Assembly: GCA_016208495.1 (NCBI GenBank)
Contig: JACQXX010000070.1
Span: 124,001 to 188,000, forward strand
DNA from: Acidobacteriota bacterium
GTDB taxonomy: Bacteria > Acidobacteriota > Blastocatellia > Chloracidobacteriales > Chloracidobacteriaceae
DNA length: 64,000 nucleotides
Direction: 5' to 3'
The position numbers and the translations under genes are program-made. The stretch's first letter is position 1. Every line of letters starts with the position of its first letter. The notes beneath the pieces are model-generated. The model did not search any database. It had not been told where the DNA came from and worked only from the letters and a program-made list of their open reading frames with translations. Positions 41,350-49,899 of this stretch are shown here, piece after piece.

Positions 41350-43494
41350 ATGAAGCAATGTCCCGACTGTAAACGAGTGTTTCGCGATGACGAGATGGTA
41401 TGCCCTGAGCATGGGAAATACCTGACACCACAAATGATCCTGGATGGGAAATACCGGCTGGAGGAAAAAATCGGTGAAGGCGGCATGGGCGAAATCTATC
41501 GTGCCACGCATATCCGTCTTGGAACAACCTGGGCCGTGAAAATCCTCAACCTCGATTTACTTTCAGACGAATCTTCGGTTCAGCGATTCTGGCGTGAAGC
41601 CCAGGTCTCAACCCAGATCAATCACCCAAATGTGATCAATGTCGTGGACATCGTCGAATCGAAAGAATGCGGCGTGATGTACATTGTGATGGAACACCTG
41701 GTTGGAAAAAACCTGAAGGAACGGCTCTATGAAGGGCATTTTCTGACCTGGGAAGAAATCCATCTCGTCCTCAGACAGGTGTGCAATGTGCTTGATTGCG
41801 CCCACGCTAAAGGGATCATTCACCGGGATTTAAAGCCGGATAACATTTTTCTGGTGGATACTCCGGAGATTGCCCGGTCAGTCAAAGTGCTCGACTTTGG
41901 CATTGCCTATGTGGGGAGGGATATGCGGTTGACCATGACCGGCGAATTGATGGGCTCGCCGGAGTATATGTCTCCCGAACATTGTGAAGACCGTGACATG
42001 GATTTTCGCGCTGACATCTACACCCTGGGCGTGGTGCTCTATGAACTGCTCACCGGAGACGTGCCGTTTTCGCTGTTGCGCTATGGCTATCAAACCATCA
42101 TGGTCAAGCACCTGAGCGAACTTCCGCGCCGAATTCGCGAGATTCGGCCCGATGTTCCTGAAGCCGTCGAAGCGGTGGTCTTAAAAGCACTCAGTAAAAA
42201 TCCAAACCAGCGCCAGCAATCAGCCTTGCAGCTTGCCCAGGAGTTTGAGGAGGCGTTGATAACCTCAGGCATTCACTTAAAAGAGCTGTCGTTTCCATTA
42301 CTTCAAACCCAATCAACCAACGCCATGCCGGATGTGATGGGGGCGCCATCCCCGTGGAGCATTTCTCCCCTGACCCAGGAAAGCCCGACCAGTTTGACCA
42401 ACCCTGGGACGGAGACGTTGGATCCGTTTACCTCCCCGCTGGCATCTCCTCTGACCAAAGAAGATTTGGACCCGGTGACGGATCCGGCGGAAGATGTAGT
42501 GGTTGAACCGGCTGAAACCATTGAAATGAATCCAGGGCCGGCGCTGACTGAAGATTTTCTGCTGCCATCTGTCACCCAAGAAGTACCCTCTGGGCATGAC
42601 CCGCTGGCCACAAATCCAATTCACATTGCCGCACGCGAAGGGATGATGCTGCCGCTGCGAACGGTTTCGTTTGAGGTTGTGACGCTCAACACGTTTGGAC
42701 AGGTCGTCTTTCAAACCAAACGTCAGGCTGAAATTTTTGATGAACCGCTGGTCAGTGGTGATTTTCTGGAGATGATTGAAATTCCATCCGGTAGTTTTGA
42801 GATGGGTGACACTCTGTCGGAAGCTGAGCAGCCCGTTCATAAAGTGGTGATGCCAACCTTCTTTATCAGTAAATTTCCAATCACCCAGGCGCAATGGCGC
42901 GAAGTCTCAACCTGGCCAAAAGTTGAGCGAGATTTAGTACCGGCGCCATCGAAATTTTCAGGCCCCATGTTTCCAGTCGAACAAATTACCTGGGATGATG
43001 CGATGGAGTTTTGTGCCCGTCTGGCCAAAAAGACCCACCGGAGCTATCGCCTGCCGACCGAAGCCGAATGGGAATATGCCTGCCGGGCAGGGACGGTTTC
43101 GCCCTTTGCTTTCGGGGAAACCCTCACGGCTGAGATTGTGAACTACAATGGGGAATACCCCTATGGTCAGGCGCCGAAAGGTGAAAATCGTCGGAAACCA
43201 ACCCCCGTTGGCAGTTTGCATATCCCGAATGCCTTTGGCGTGTATGACATGCACGGAAATGTCATGGAATGGTGCCTGGACGTCTGGCATCCGACCTATG
43301 TGGACGCTCCGACCGATGGAAGCGCCCGCCGTCACACTGACGACCAGCGGTATCGGGTGGTACGAGGCGGTTCGTGGAATCACAGCGCCCATGACTGCCG
43401 CTCCGCCTACCGATATGGCCGGCTTCCGGATCTGAAAAATAGTTATCTGGGATTTCGGGTGGTGATGACGTTGAGCGACTGGTGGCGGGCTTGA
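41350..43494 (+). CDS. Ser/Thr protein kinase fused to a formylglycine-generating-enzyme/sulfatase-modifying domain
   Basis: 714 residues. An N-terminal zinc ribbon (CPDC...CPEH, residues 4-21) precedes a Hanks-type kinase domain (about 35-300): glycine loop GEGGMGE (42-48), K64, HRDLKPDN (158-165) and DFG (182-184). A Pro/Thr/Glu-rich linker (about 310-475) contains no transmembrane helix, so the protein is probably cytoplasmic. The C-terminal domain (about 475-710) is of the FGE/SUMF1 fold: IPSGSFEMGDT, RLPTEAEWEYACRAGT, VYDMHGNVMEWCLDVW, VVRGGSW. True FGE oxidises a sulfatase cysteine; fused domains in STPKs are usually sensory or binding. Target proteins are unknown. Confidence 0.93.
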   Translation: MKQCPDCKRVFRDDEMVCPEHGKYLTPQMILDGKYRLEEKIGEGGMGEIYRATHIRLGTTWAVKILNLDLLSDESSVQRFWREAQVSTQINHPNVINVVDIVESKECGVMYIVMEHLVGKNLKERLYEGHFLTWEEIHLVLRQVCNVLDCAHAKGIIHRDLKPDNIFLVDTPEIARSVKVLDFGIAYVGRDMRLTMTGELMGSPEYMSPEHCEDRDMDFRADIYTLGVVLYELLTGDVPFSLLRYGYQTIMVKHLSELPRRIREIRPDVPEAVEAVVLKALSKNPNQRQQSALQLAQEFEEALITSGIHLKELSFPLLQTQSTNAMPDVMGAPSPWSISPLTQESPTSLTNPGTETLDPFTSPLASPLTKEDLDPVTDPAEDVVVEPAETIEMNPGPALTEDFLLPSVTQEVPSGHDPLATNPIHIAAREGMMLPLRTVSFEVVTLNTFGQVVFQTKRQAEIFDEPLVSGDFLEMIEIPSGSFEMGDTLSEAEQPVHKVVMPTFFISKFPITQAQWREVSTWPKVERDLVPAPSKFSGPMFPVEQITWDDAMEFCARLAKKTHRSYRLPTEAEWEYACRAGTVSPFAFGETLTAEIVNYNGEYPYGQAPKGENRRKPTPVGSLHIPNAFGVYDMHGNVMEWCLDVWHPTYVDAPTDGSARRHTDDQRYRVVRGGSWNHSAHDCRSAYRYGRLPDLKNSYLGFRVVMTLSDWWRA

Positions 43495-43503
43495 AGAAGA
43501 ATG

Positions 43504-43683
43504 TGGTTAGTGGTTAGTGGTTAGTGGTTAGTGGTTAGTGGTTAGTGGTTAGTGGTTAGTGGTTAGTGGTTAGTGGTTAGTGGTTAGTGATTAGTGATTA
43601 GTGGTTAGAAATCAATGCTTTCGAAGAAGCACCAGGCACAATGAACCAGGGACTAGCCACTAACCACTAACCACTAACCACTA
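43504..43683. repeat. Heptamer TTAGTGG tandem (about 15 copies) with inverted copies, between convergent genes
   Basis: About fifteen copies of TGGTTAG/TTAGTGG run from 43504 to 43608, and the inverse CCACTAA appears four to five times at 43652-43683. For both flanking convergent genes (kinase, dioxygenase) the coding strand thus reads TTAGTGG after the stop codon. The two arrays could pair into a long hairpin. Confidence 0.95.
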
Positions 43684-43706
43684 GATGGTTTCTTCATTCC
43701 ACAGGG

Positions 43707-44729
43707 TCAGGGGCGGGTAAACTGGAACTCACTCGAAATCAACCCACCTGGATTTCTGACCTGTAAGGTAACGGTTTGCCCGGAGGCAATTTTTTTGCCA
43801 GCTTTTTTGGCAATCAAGATACTGGTGGGATTGGTGGTGTCGTTGGTGGTTTTCTTTTGGGAAACGCCATTGACCAGCAGGGAAGCCCCGCTGTCAAAAT
43901 TGCTCCCAGTCACGATCAATTGCTTGCCGTTGATGACGGCACTGGAAATAGCTGGTGATTCAGAGGTTGAAATTCCTTCGAGGGCAATGTCAAAAGTGGC
44001 CAGATACCCTTGCTCATCCAGGGTAACTGGAAGCAGCAACTGGTCTCCGTTATTGCGATAAATGCCATCCTGGGTATTGCGGGTGTTTCGCGTCCCTTTT
44101 GAACTATAGGGAGACTGGGAATGCACCAGATCAGTGACGGTATCGTCAAAATAGAGTTGTGACGTGAATTCGTGGGTAACGCTGGAGCCGTTAAAGAGTC
44201 GGATTTTAAAATGGATGTGAACCGTGCGCCCCGTGTACCAGCCCGGATAAATGGTAATGAATTCAACCGCACCGTTGGCATCGGTGACCTGATACCCGCG
44301 CAGGAATTTCTGGCCTACGGTATTAAATCCTTCGCCAGTATCCCGCACGTCGGAATAAACCCCCAGCGCATCACAGTGCCAGATATCAACCAGAGCACCT
44401 GGCAGCGGAACACAACTTCCTGCGGTTGTTCGGGTGACATTGATTCTTAACCGGAGCGGCGTTCCATCCTTCACGGTGTTATTGGTGGGATCCATTCGAA
44501 TATCAGAGCGGTTGAGCATTTCATCAACAAAATAGGGACCTTCGGTTTGTTCTGGCCTGACCACACAGGACAGAGCATCCGCTTTGACAGTTGGGAGGGA
44601 TTTGGAACTGGACCAGAATCCAGGAGGCAAGGTTTCCCACCCGGCGAGCATGGCCACTCCGGTGGCTCCAAAAAGCCGAAGCAAATCACGCCGGCTTGAA
44701 AAACGGTTAGTCAGGTGTTTTTTGGCCAT
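43707..44729 (-). CDS. Intradiol ring-cleavage dioxygenase with C-terminal IPT/TIG-like domain, Tat-exported
   Basis: 340 residues. The N-terminus has a twin-arginine motif, SSRRDLLRLFG (R13, R14), then a hydrophobic stretch. The central domain (about 55-250) is of the intradiol dioxygenase family: EGPYFVDE, ALVDIWHCDALGVYSDV (Y125), YPGWYTGRTVHIHFK (Y161/Y165, H171, H173), which supplies the two Tyr and two His ligands of Fe(III). The C-terminal 80 residues look like an IPT/TIG immunoglobulin-like domain (IVTGSNFDSGASLLVNG ... VRNPGG), which is unusual for this family and suggests surface attachment. Catechol-type aromatic substrates are likely, in the periplasm. The start is at a palindromic AAGGAATTCCTT next to the ATG. 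Confidence 0.88.
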   Translation of the reverse strand: MAKKHLTNRFSSRRDLLRLFGATGVAMLAGWETLPPGFWSSSKSLPTVKADALSCVVRPEQTEGPYFVDEMLNRSDIRMDPTNNTVKDGTPLRLRINVTRTTAGSCVPLPGALVDIWHCDALGVYSDVRDTGEGFNTVGQKFLRGYQVTDANGAVEFITIYPGWYTGRTVHIHFKIRLFNGSSVTHEFTSQLYFDDTVTDLVHSQSPYSSKGTRNTRNTQDGIYRNNGDQLLLPVTLDEQGYLATFDIALEGISTSESPAISSAVINGKQLIVTGSNFDSGASLLVNGVSQKKTTNDTTNPTSILIAKKAGKKIASGQTVTLQVRNPGGLISSEFQFTRP

Positions 44730-44835
44730 AAGGAATTCCTTTACATTTGGGATGAGATGGCGGGGAATGTGCCAGTATTTTGATTCAGTCGCCTGAAGGA
44801 ATTGTTTTTTGAGCCGTAGGTGCTATCAACTTGTG

Positions 44836-44864
44836 AAAAAATCCCGCTGCCGTCGGACAGCGGG
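44836..44864 (-). terminator. Rho-independent terminator downstream of the Spy/CpxP-like gene
   Basis: On the minus strand CCCGCTG pairs with CAGCGGG around an 8-base loop and is followed by ATTTTTT. It ends transcription of the Spy/CpxP-like gene before the dioxygenase gene. A second GC-rich hairpin (GGAGCCGG/CCGGCTCC) lies closer to the stop, about 44929-44950. Confidence 0.75.
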
Positions 44865-45011
44865 AGAGATGTGTGTAGCGAAGTAACTGGAAGGAAAGAG
44901 CTATAGAAACGAGAGAAGGGGGAGCCGGCGGACCGGCTCCGGACGCTGTTTTGGATTCGGCCTGGTGAGTTCACAAAACAGCCTGTCCCAACTGAGAGTC
45001 CCAGATCAAAG

Positions 45012-45833
45012 TTATTCCGCGCTGTGACGACCAAACCGTTCGCCCATCATCATTTTCATCCGATCATGGAGCGCTTCAGCCGTGGCACGTTGTTCCGGGG
45101 TTAAAATCGCATCATTTTTGAGCCGGGTTCGTTCACGTTGCACAATCAGGTCGGTCATGGTCTGAGTCTGTTGATCAAGCAGGGCATTGATCTGAGTTTG
45201 GTCGGCGGTGCCGGTGGCAGTCAGGGTTTTCAGTTGCTGGTTTTGGGTATGCAGTTGTTGCACTAAATTCGAAACGACTGGGCGGTCAGCTTCAAGATTG
45301 GTTTGGATTTTGGCTTCTTGTTCTGGGGTCAGACCCAACACTCTGGCCATTCGCTCTTCACGATGATGGGCGCCCATAAAGGGCATTGGGCCAAAACCTC
45401 GATCAAAATTCGGTCGAAGGCTTTCAGCTTTCTCAAGCTGTTCAGCCGTCAAAATCTTCTGCATTTGACTGCGAGTCTCGGTGTGGCGCAATTGCAGGCT
45501 GGTCATCAGTTTCGCTTGCTGTTCAGCCAGGGCCCGGACTTCAGCTTCGTGAAACTGACCATCGGCATTGACGTCGCGAATTTGATCCTGGAATTGGGAA
45601 AGTTGTTGAAAGATGGGCTTGACGGCCTGATGTTCGCGCGCCATCAAGGTTTTCATCTCTGATTTTTGGGCGTCGGTTAAATTCAATTCCTGAGCAAATT
45701 GAGCCCGGCGGTCCTTCATCCCTCGTCGTTCTGGGTGCTGGCCGAATGCAAAGGTTTGAGGAAGGAAAGTGCTCAACAAAACAGCACCCAAAACGGCAAC
45801 ACTGCCAAAAAGGAAAAGAAATTGTTTTTTCAT
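45012..45833 (-). CDS. Spy/CpxP-family periplasmic protein with duplicated LTxxQ domain
   Basis: About 273 residues from the ATG at 45833 (AGGAG upstream). A signal peptide (MKKQFLFLFGSVAVLGAVLL) is followed by two copies of the Spy/CpxP all-helical unit. LTxxQ-type motifs appear four times: LNLTDAQ, KILTAEQ, LGLTPEQ and AILTPEQ. Single-domain Spy and CpxP are about 160 residues, so this is a tandem fusion. Such proteins bind unfolded proteins or metal in the periplasm and dampen Cpx-type signalling. It is divergent from a CpxR-like regulator gene and histidine kinase gene, the arrangement of cpxP with cpxRA in enterobacteria. Confidence 0.88.
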   Translation of the reverse strand: MKKQFLFLFGSVAVLGAVLLSTFLPQTFAFGQHPERRGMKDRRAQFAQELNLTDAQKSEMKTLMAREHQAVKPIFQQLSQFQDQIRDVNADGQFHEAEVRALAEQQAKLMTSLQLRHTETRSQMQKILTAEQLEKAESLRPNFDRGFGPMPFMGAHHREERMARVLGLTPEQEAKIQTNLEADRPVVSNLVQQLHTQNQQLKTLTATGTADQTQINALLDQQTQTMTDLIVQRERTRLKNDAILTPEQRATAEALHDRMKMMMGERFGRHSAE

Positions 45834-46024
45834 GGTCGGTTCTCCTGCGGGATAAGATCTGTGATTGCCAGAGCCATTCACTGTGTATTGGAAGATACGC
45901 CAGTTTGGTCAGATGTGCGGTCTAGGTATGTCAACGGTGCGTCAGGATTTGTCATGAAGACGCTGACCTTTCTTTACAGAAAAAATGGAACCGGTCGAGT
46001 ATAGTCAAAAAAAGTATTTGGAGT

Positions 46025-46042
46025 GCTGTGACTTGTCACAGC
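46025..46042. promoter_or_regulatory. 18-bp perfect palindrome between the Spy-like gene and the response regulator
   Basis: GCTGTGAC-TT-GTCACAGC is exact over both 8-bp arms. It lies 34 bases upstream of the response-regulator ATG in the divergent promoter region of the Cpx-like genes. It may bind a dimeric regulator. It does not resemble the enterobacterial CpxR box (GTAAA-N5-GTAAA). Confidence 0.6.
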
Positions 46043-46076
46043 TTTGATTTCCAAAAAACCTCAGCCCTGCAAACCT

Positions 46077-46787
46077 ATGGACTCAATTTTACTCATTGAC
46101 GATGACATTGAACTGTGCCAGCTCATGGAAGAATACCTTGAGCCTGAAGGATTTTTAATTGAAAAAGTCCACACTGGACGACTTGGGGTTGAGCGAGCTT
46201 TGGCGGGAACCTATTCACTGGTTGTCCTGGATGTGATGTTGCCTGAATTGAACGGTTTTGACGTCCTTCGCCAGATTCGGGCACGCTCAAAAGTACCTGT
46301 CTTGATGTTGACCGCCCGTGGGGAAGATGTGGATCGAATTGTCGGCCTCGAAATCGGTGCGGATGACTATCTGTCCAAGCCATTTAATCCACGTGAGTTA
46401 CTGGCTCGAATGCGCGCCATCCTACGCCGTACCCGCCCGGAACCAACCCCAACTGGTTTGGTTTCACCGACAGAAAAAATCCAGGTCAATGATGTCGAAC
46501 TCGATCCCCGGTCGCGAACTGTCCGACGCGGTGGAAAATTGATCGAACTGACCACGGTTGAATTTGATTTACTCGATGCGTTGCTCAGAGCGGCTGGCAA
46601 TGTCGTCTCTCGCGAACATTTATGCGAAACCGCGTTGGGTCGCTCATTTCATCCTTTTGATCGCAGCATTGATATGCACATCAGCAACCTGCGCAAAAAG
46701 CTCGGGACACGATCTGGCGGGCAAGAGCGGATTAAATCCATTCGGGGCGTTGGGTATATCTACACCTTTGACAGTGATGAGGCGTGA
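46077..46787 (+). CDS. OmpR/PhoB-family response regulator (CpxR-like)
   Basis: About 236 residues from the ATG at 46077. The receiver domain (2-118) has the DDD acidic pocket (D8-D10), phospho-acceptor D52 (VVLDVMLP) and K near residue 101 in SKPFNPRELL. A winged-helix C-terminal domain (about 135-232) ends with IRGVGYIYTF. The N-terminus, DSILLIDDDIELCQLMEEYL, is CpxR-like, and the gene pairs with the histidine kinase gene 360 bases downstream and the divergent Spy/CpxP-like gene, so envelope stress is the likely signal. No Shine-Dalgarno sequence is visible; AAACCT precedes the ATG. Confidence 0.92.
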   Translation: MDSILLIDDDIELCQLMEEYLEPEGFLIEKVHTGRLGVERALAGTYSLVVLDVMLPELNGFDVLRQIRARSKVPVLMLTARGEDVDRIVGLEIGADDYLSKPFNPRELLARMRAILRRTRPEPTPTGLVSPTEKIQVNDVELDPRSRTVRRGGKLIELTTVEFDLLDALLRAAGNVVSREHLCETALGRSFHPFDRSIDMHISNLRKKLGTRSGGQERIKSIRGVGYIYTFDSDEA

Positions 46788-46871
46788 ATCTGGGTTCCGG
46801 GTTCCGGGTCTTTGAAGTTTGATCCTTTTTGTCCTTTTCGGGCTCTTATGTCATTTTTGTTTTTTTCCTAA

Positions 46872-46986
46872 TAAGTACCTTACCGAAAATTTCCAGACAT
46901 TTTAACCACGAAACACACGAACGACACGAAAAGAATCAAACACTTACCAAGCCCAATATCTCAGGAAACGTATGACAAGGTACTTA
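46872..46986. repeat. Short element bounded by TAAGTACCTT / AAGGTACTTA
   Basis: TAAGTACCTT at 46872-46881 and its exact inverse at 46977-46986 bound 115 bp containing a CACGAAACACACGAACGACACGAAAAG tract, whose inverse (TTCGTGTATTTCGTGT) also appears at 5768-5795. It lies between the response regulator and histidine kinase genes. Confidence 0.55.
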
Positions 46987-47118
46987 CTACAGCGAGGTTT
47001 TGGTTTTAACCTGCGAAGCGGGTGATGGCTCGTAGCCCAGGGGTTGCACCCTGGGCTATATGCCTTCCGCCCAGTTCCTGGGCTCAAAACCAGGCTTCAA
47101 TACCAAACCTCGTTGTAG
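46987..47118. repeat. Element with 14-bp terminal inverted repeats and inner TAGCCCAGGG hairpin
   Basis: CTACAGCGAGGTTT (46987-47000) and AAACCTCGTTGTAG (47105-47118) are inverted with one mismatch. Inside, TAGCCCAGGG/CCCTGGGCTA (47033-47058) forms a perfect 10-bp hairpin. It lies adjacent to the previous element, and the two together separate the kinase gene from its regulator. Confidence 0.65.
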
Positions 47119-47123
47119 TACTA

Positions 47124-47147
47124 AAACCCTGAACCCTGAACCCTGAA
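47124..47147 (+). repeat. Heptamer tandem repeat directly before the histidine kinase start
   Basis: Three copies of AACCCTG end within a few bases of the ATG at 47150 and replace any Shine-Dalgarno sequence. Polarity is the same as at other starts. Confidence 0.92.
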
Positions 47148-47149
47148 TT

Positions 47150-48529
47150 ATGCAAAGCCTTTTTCTCAAAATTTTTCTCTGGTTCTGGCTGGCAATGGCG
47201 CTGATGGTTGCGGCATTGATTCTCGCCACGATGACGGTTGATTCCTCTGACCGTCGGTTTCGAACTTCGTTTGGGCGAATGATTTCGGTTCAGGCATTGA
47301 GTGCCGTCGAAACCTATGAGCGGTCTGGGGCGGCTGGCCTGACTGGTTTTTTAGAGCGAGTCAATAAAGTTTCAGGCTTACGCGGATATTTTTATGACCG
47401 GGAAGGGGTTCTGGTCAGTGGGATTGGGGCGGATAGTCCTGAAAAATCCGGCCTGGCTCAGCAAGTGAAAACTCAGCGACGAGTTCAAGTTGAATCACTT
47501 GAAACTGTGATGCTGGTGGCGACCCCAATTTTTGATTCCAAAGGGACCTTATTTGTCTACATTGAAGAAATTCCGCGTCCCCCATTCAATCCATGGCTCG
47601 GAAATCCAGAGGTTCTGTCAGTCCGCATTTTTGCGGTGGTGTTGACCGGGAGCCTGGTTTGTTATGGACTGGCTCGCTATCTGGCCCATCCGATTGAGAA
47701 ATTACGGGTTGCGACGCAACAATTTGCCAATGGTGAATTGACTGTCCGGATTAGTTCAGCAATTGGGCGGCGACGGGATGAAATCGGCCAACTGGCACAT
47801 GATTTCGATGGGATGGCTGAACGCATTGAAGGACTGGTCAATTCACAACGACGGTTGCTAAGTGATATTTCACACGAACTGCGCTCTCCGCTGGCTCGCC
47901 TGTATGTCGCGCTCGGTTTGGCCCGCCGTCGGTCAGGGCCAGACGCAAAAGCCGCGCTCGACCGAATCGAACACGAAACCGAGCGACTCAATGAACTGAT
48001 TGGGCAACTTCTGACGCTCACGAAACTGGAAAGCCATTCCTTGTTGGCTGATGCTGAAACTTTTGATCTTGGGCGGCTGGTTCAGGACGTGGCGGCGGAT
48101 GTGGATTTTGAAGCGCAGGCCATCAACCGTGGAGTTTCTGTGGAGGCTGTCAATTCATGCCGGTTGACTGGTTCGTACGAACTGGTTCGGCGGGCAATCG
48201 AAAATGTGCTCCGCAACGCGATTTCCTACACGCCAGAGCAATCTGAGGTCAAAGTTTCACTGGAAACTTTTTCAAGCGGTGGCAATCAACTGGCGCGAAT
48301 TACGGTGCGCGATTTCGGCCCTGGCGTGCCGGAAGCGGAACTGAACCGAATTTTTCAGCCCTTTACCCGGGTTGGCGATGACCGTGACCGTAAAACCGGC
48401 GGCATCGGACTCGGTCTGGCGATTACTGAACGAGCAGTAAACGCTCACGGAGGCACCGTGCAGGCGGCAAACCTCCCTGATGGGTTTGAGGTTGCATTGA
48501 CCTTGCCGTTGTCTGAACAACACCTTTAA
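47150..48529 (+). CDS. Sensor histidine kinase (CpxA-like)
   Basis: 459 residues. TM1 (about 5-28) and TM2 (157-176) enclose a periplasmic sensor region of about 125 residues. HAMP (177-229) is followed by the HisKA helix with phospho-acceptor H242 (LSDISHELRSPLARLY). The HATPase_c domain has the N box ENVLRNAISYTP, G1 RDFGPGVPE and G2 TGGIGLGLAI. The overall order and HELRSPLARL motif match CpxA. It phosphorylates the regulator encoded upstream. The 362-bp gap to that gene is filled with two TIR elements and heptamers, so the pair may not be on one transcript. Confidence 0.93.
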   Translation: MQSLFLKIFLWFWLAMALMVAALILATMTVDSSDRRFRTSFGRMISVQALSAVETYERSGAAGLTGFLERVNKVSGLRGYFYDREGVLVSGIGADSPEKSGLAQQVKTQRRVQVESLETVMLVATPIFDSKGTLFVYIEEIPRPPFNPWLGNPEVLSVRIFAVVLTGSLVCYGLARYLAHPIEKLRVATQQFANGELTVRISSAIGRRRDEIGQLAHDFDGMAERIEGLVNSQRRLLSDISHELRSPLARLYVALGLARRRSGPDAKAALDRIEHETERLNELIGQLLTLTKLESHSLLADAETFDLGRLVQDVAADVDFEAQAINRGVSVEAVNSCRLTGSYELVRRAIENVLRNAISYTPEQSEVKVSLETFSSGGNQLARITVRDFGPGVPEAELNRIFQPFTRVGDDRDRKTGGIGLGLAITERAVNAHGGTVQAANLPDGFEVALTLPLSEQHL

Positions 48530-48632
48530 ACCTGCCAGGTTTTATACCATTTTGGAGTGAATACCTCGTATTATGGGAAAGCTAAGCCCTTGAAGAACTT
48601 AGATTTCCTTGACCCCTGACCCCAAACTGGTA

Positions 48633-49895
48633 TTAGATGAGCCCTTGCCAGATTTGGGCAAAGCGCCAGACTTCATGAAAGGTATTGTACAGCGGTACTG
48701 GCGCGACCCGGATGACGTTTGGTTCGCGGAAATCGCCAATCACCCCGACTTCTTCCAGGCTCTGAAATACAGCGCGTGCTTGATCAAAAACCCGGATTGA
48801 AATCTGACACCCACGGTCTTTAAGTTCACGGGGAGTTATGACGGATGCTGTGCCAGTCTGGTTTTGATCAAGCAAGTAGAGCAGATAACTGGTCAATTTT
48901 TCGGATTTTTCCCGAAGTGCCAGGATTCCCGCTTCGTGAAAGACATCAAGCGAGGCTTTGAGGGCCGCCATTGACAGAATTGGCAGATTACTCAACTGCC
49001 AGCCCGCAGCACCAGGTTGTAAGTCAAAGGTGGGTCGCATTTCAAAGCGAATCTGGGGTTTGGTGCCCCACCACCCGGTAAAGCGTGGCAGTTCCGGGGC
49101 GTTTCGATGACGCTGGTGGACAAAACACCCGGCCACGGCACCAGGGCCTGAATTCAGGTATTTGTACGAACACCACACCGCAAAATCAACGTCCCAGTCA
49201 TGCAGCCGAAGCGGTACATTTCCGACCGCATGGGCCAGATCAATCCCCACCACACAGCCCTGTTGATGAGCTGCCTCGGTGATGGCCGCCATATCAAAGA
49301 CCTGGCCCGTCAGGTAGTTCACGCCGGCAAACATCACGAGCGCAATTTTCTGACCATGTTCTTCGATCAATGCGACGATATCTTCCGTGCGGAGCGTGTC
49401 TTCACCTGGACGGGGATGGGCTTCGAGGAATGCCGATTCCGGGTCAAATCCATGAAACCGAATCTGGCTCTGGAGGGCATACTGGTCCGATGGGAAAGCG
49501 TTGGCTTCGAGCAGAATCTGATGGCGAGTTGCCGTTGGACGAAAAAACGAGACCATCAACAAATGCAGGTTGACGGTCAGGCCATTCATAATCACAACTT
49601 CTTCGGGCTGGGCACCGACCAGTTCGGCCATTGGTCCAAGCAGGGCCTGTTCGTACGAAACCCACGGATTGTGCTCTTTAAAGTGTCCGTGGACCGCCAG
49701 TCGTGCCCAATCGTCAATTTCCCGCAGAACTGATTCACGGACTCCCCTGGGCTGCAATCCAAGTGAATTTCCACAGAAATAAATCAGCGGTTCGCCAGTT
49801 GAACTGGGTTCCGGCTGGTGAAACTGGTTTCGGAAATGGGCAAGCGGATCAGCCTGATCCAGTTGGAGTGCAAAGGCTTCGGTTGGAAGAAACAT
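48633..49895 (-). CDS. kynU: Kynureninase
   Basis: 420 residues from the ATG at 49895; the open frame extends into tandem repeats upstream that are not coding. A PLP-dependent enzyme of fold type I: FCGNSLGLQP near the N-terminus, NGLTVNLHLLM, DLAHAVGN (D219 positions the PLP) and CSYKYLNSGPG, where K245 forms the Schiff base. It cleaves 3-hydroxykynurenine to 3-hydroxyanthranilate and alanine (or kynurenine to anthranilate). Together with TDO and KMO in this window it would supply the quinolinate/NAD branch, although 3-hydroxyanthranilate dioxygenase is not here. CTGTCAGTCCTT precedes the start without a Shine-Dalgarno sequence. Confidence 0.96.
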   Translation of the reverse strand: MFLPTEAFALQLDQADPLAHFRNQFHQPEPSSTGEPLIYFCGNSLGLQPRGVRESVLREIDDWARLAVHGHFKEHNPWVSYEQALLGPMAELVGAQPEEVVIMNGLTVNLHLLMVSFFRPTATRHQILLEANAFPSDQYALQSQIRFHGFDPESAFLEAHPRPGEDTLRTEDIVALIEEHGQKIALVMFAGVNYLTGQVFDMAAITEAAHQQGCVVGIDLAHAVGNVPLRLHDWDVDFAVWCSYKYLNSGPGAVAGCFVHQRHRNAPELPRFTGWWGTKPQIRFEMRPTFDLQPGAAGWQLSNLPILSMAALKASLDVFHEAGILALREKSEKLTSYLLYLLDQNQTGTASVITPRELKDRGCQISIRVFDQARAVFQSLEEVGVIGDFREPNVIRVAPVPLYNTFHEVWRFAQIWQGLI

Positions 49896-49899
49896 AAGG

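Noticed and set aside
43504-43683. CRISPR array
   Set aside because: The repeats are contiguous 7-bp units with no spacers, and no cas genes are present anywhere in the window.
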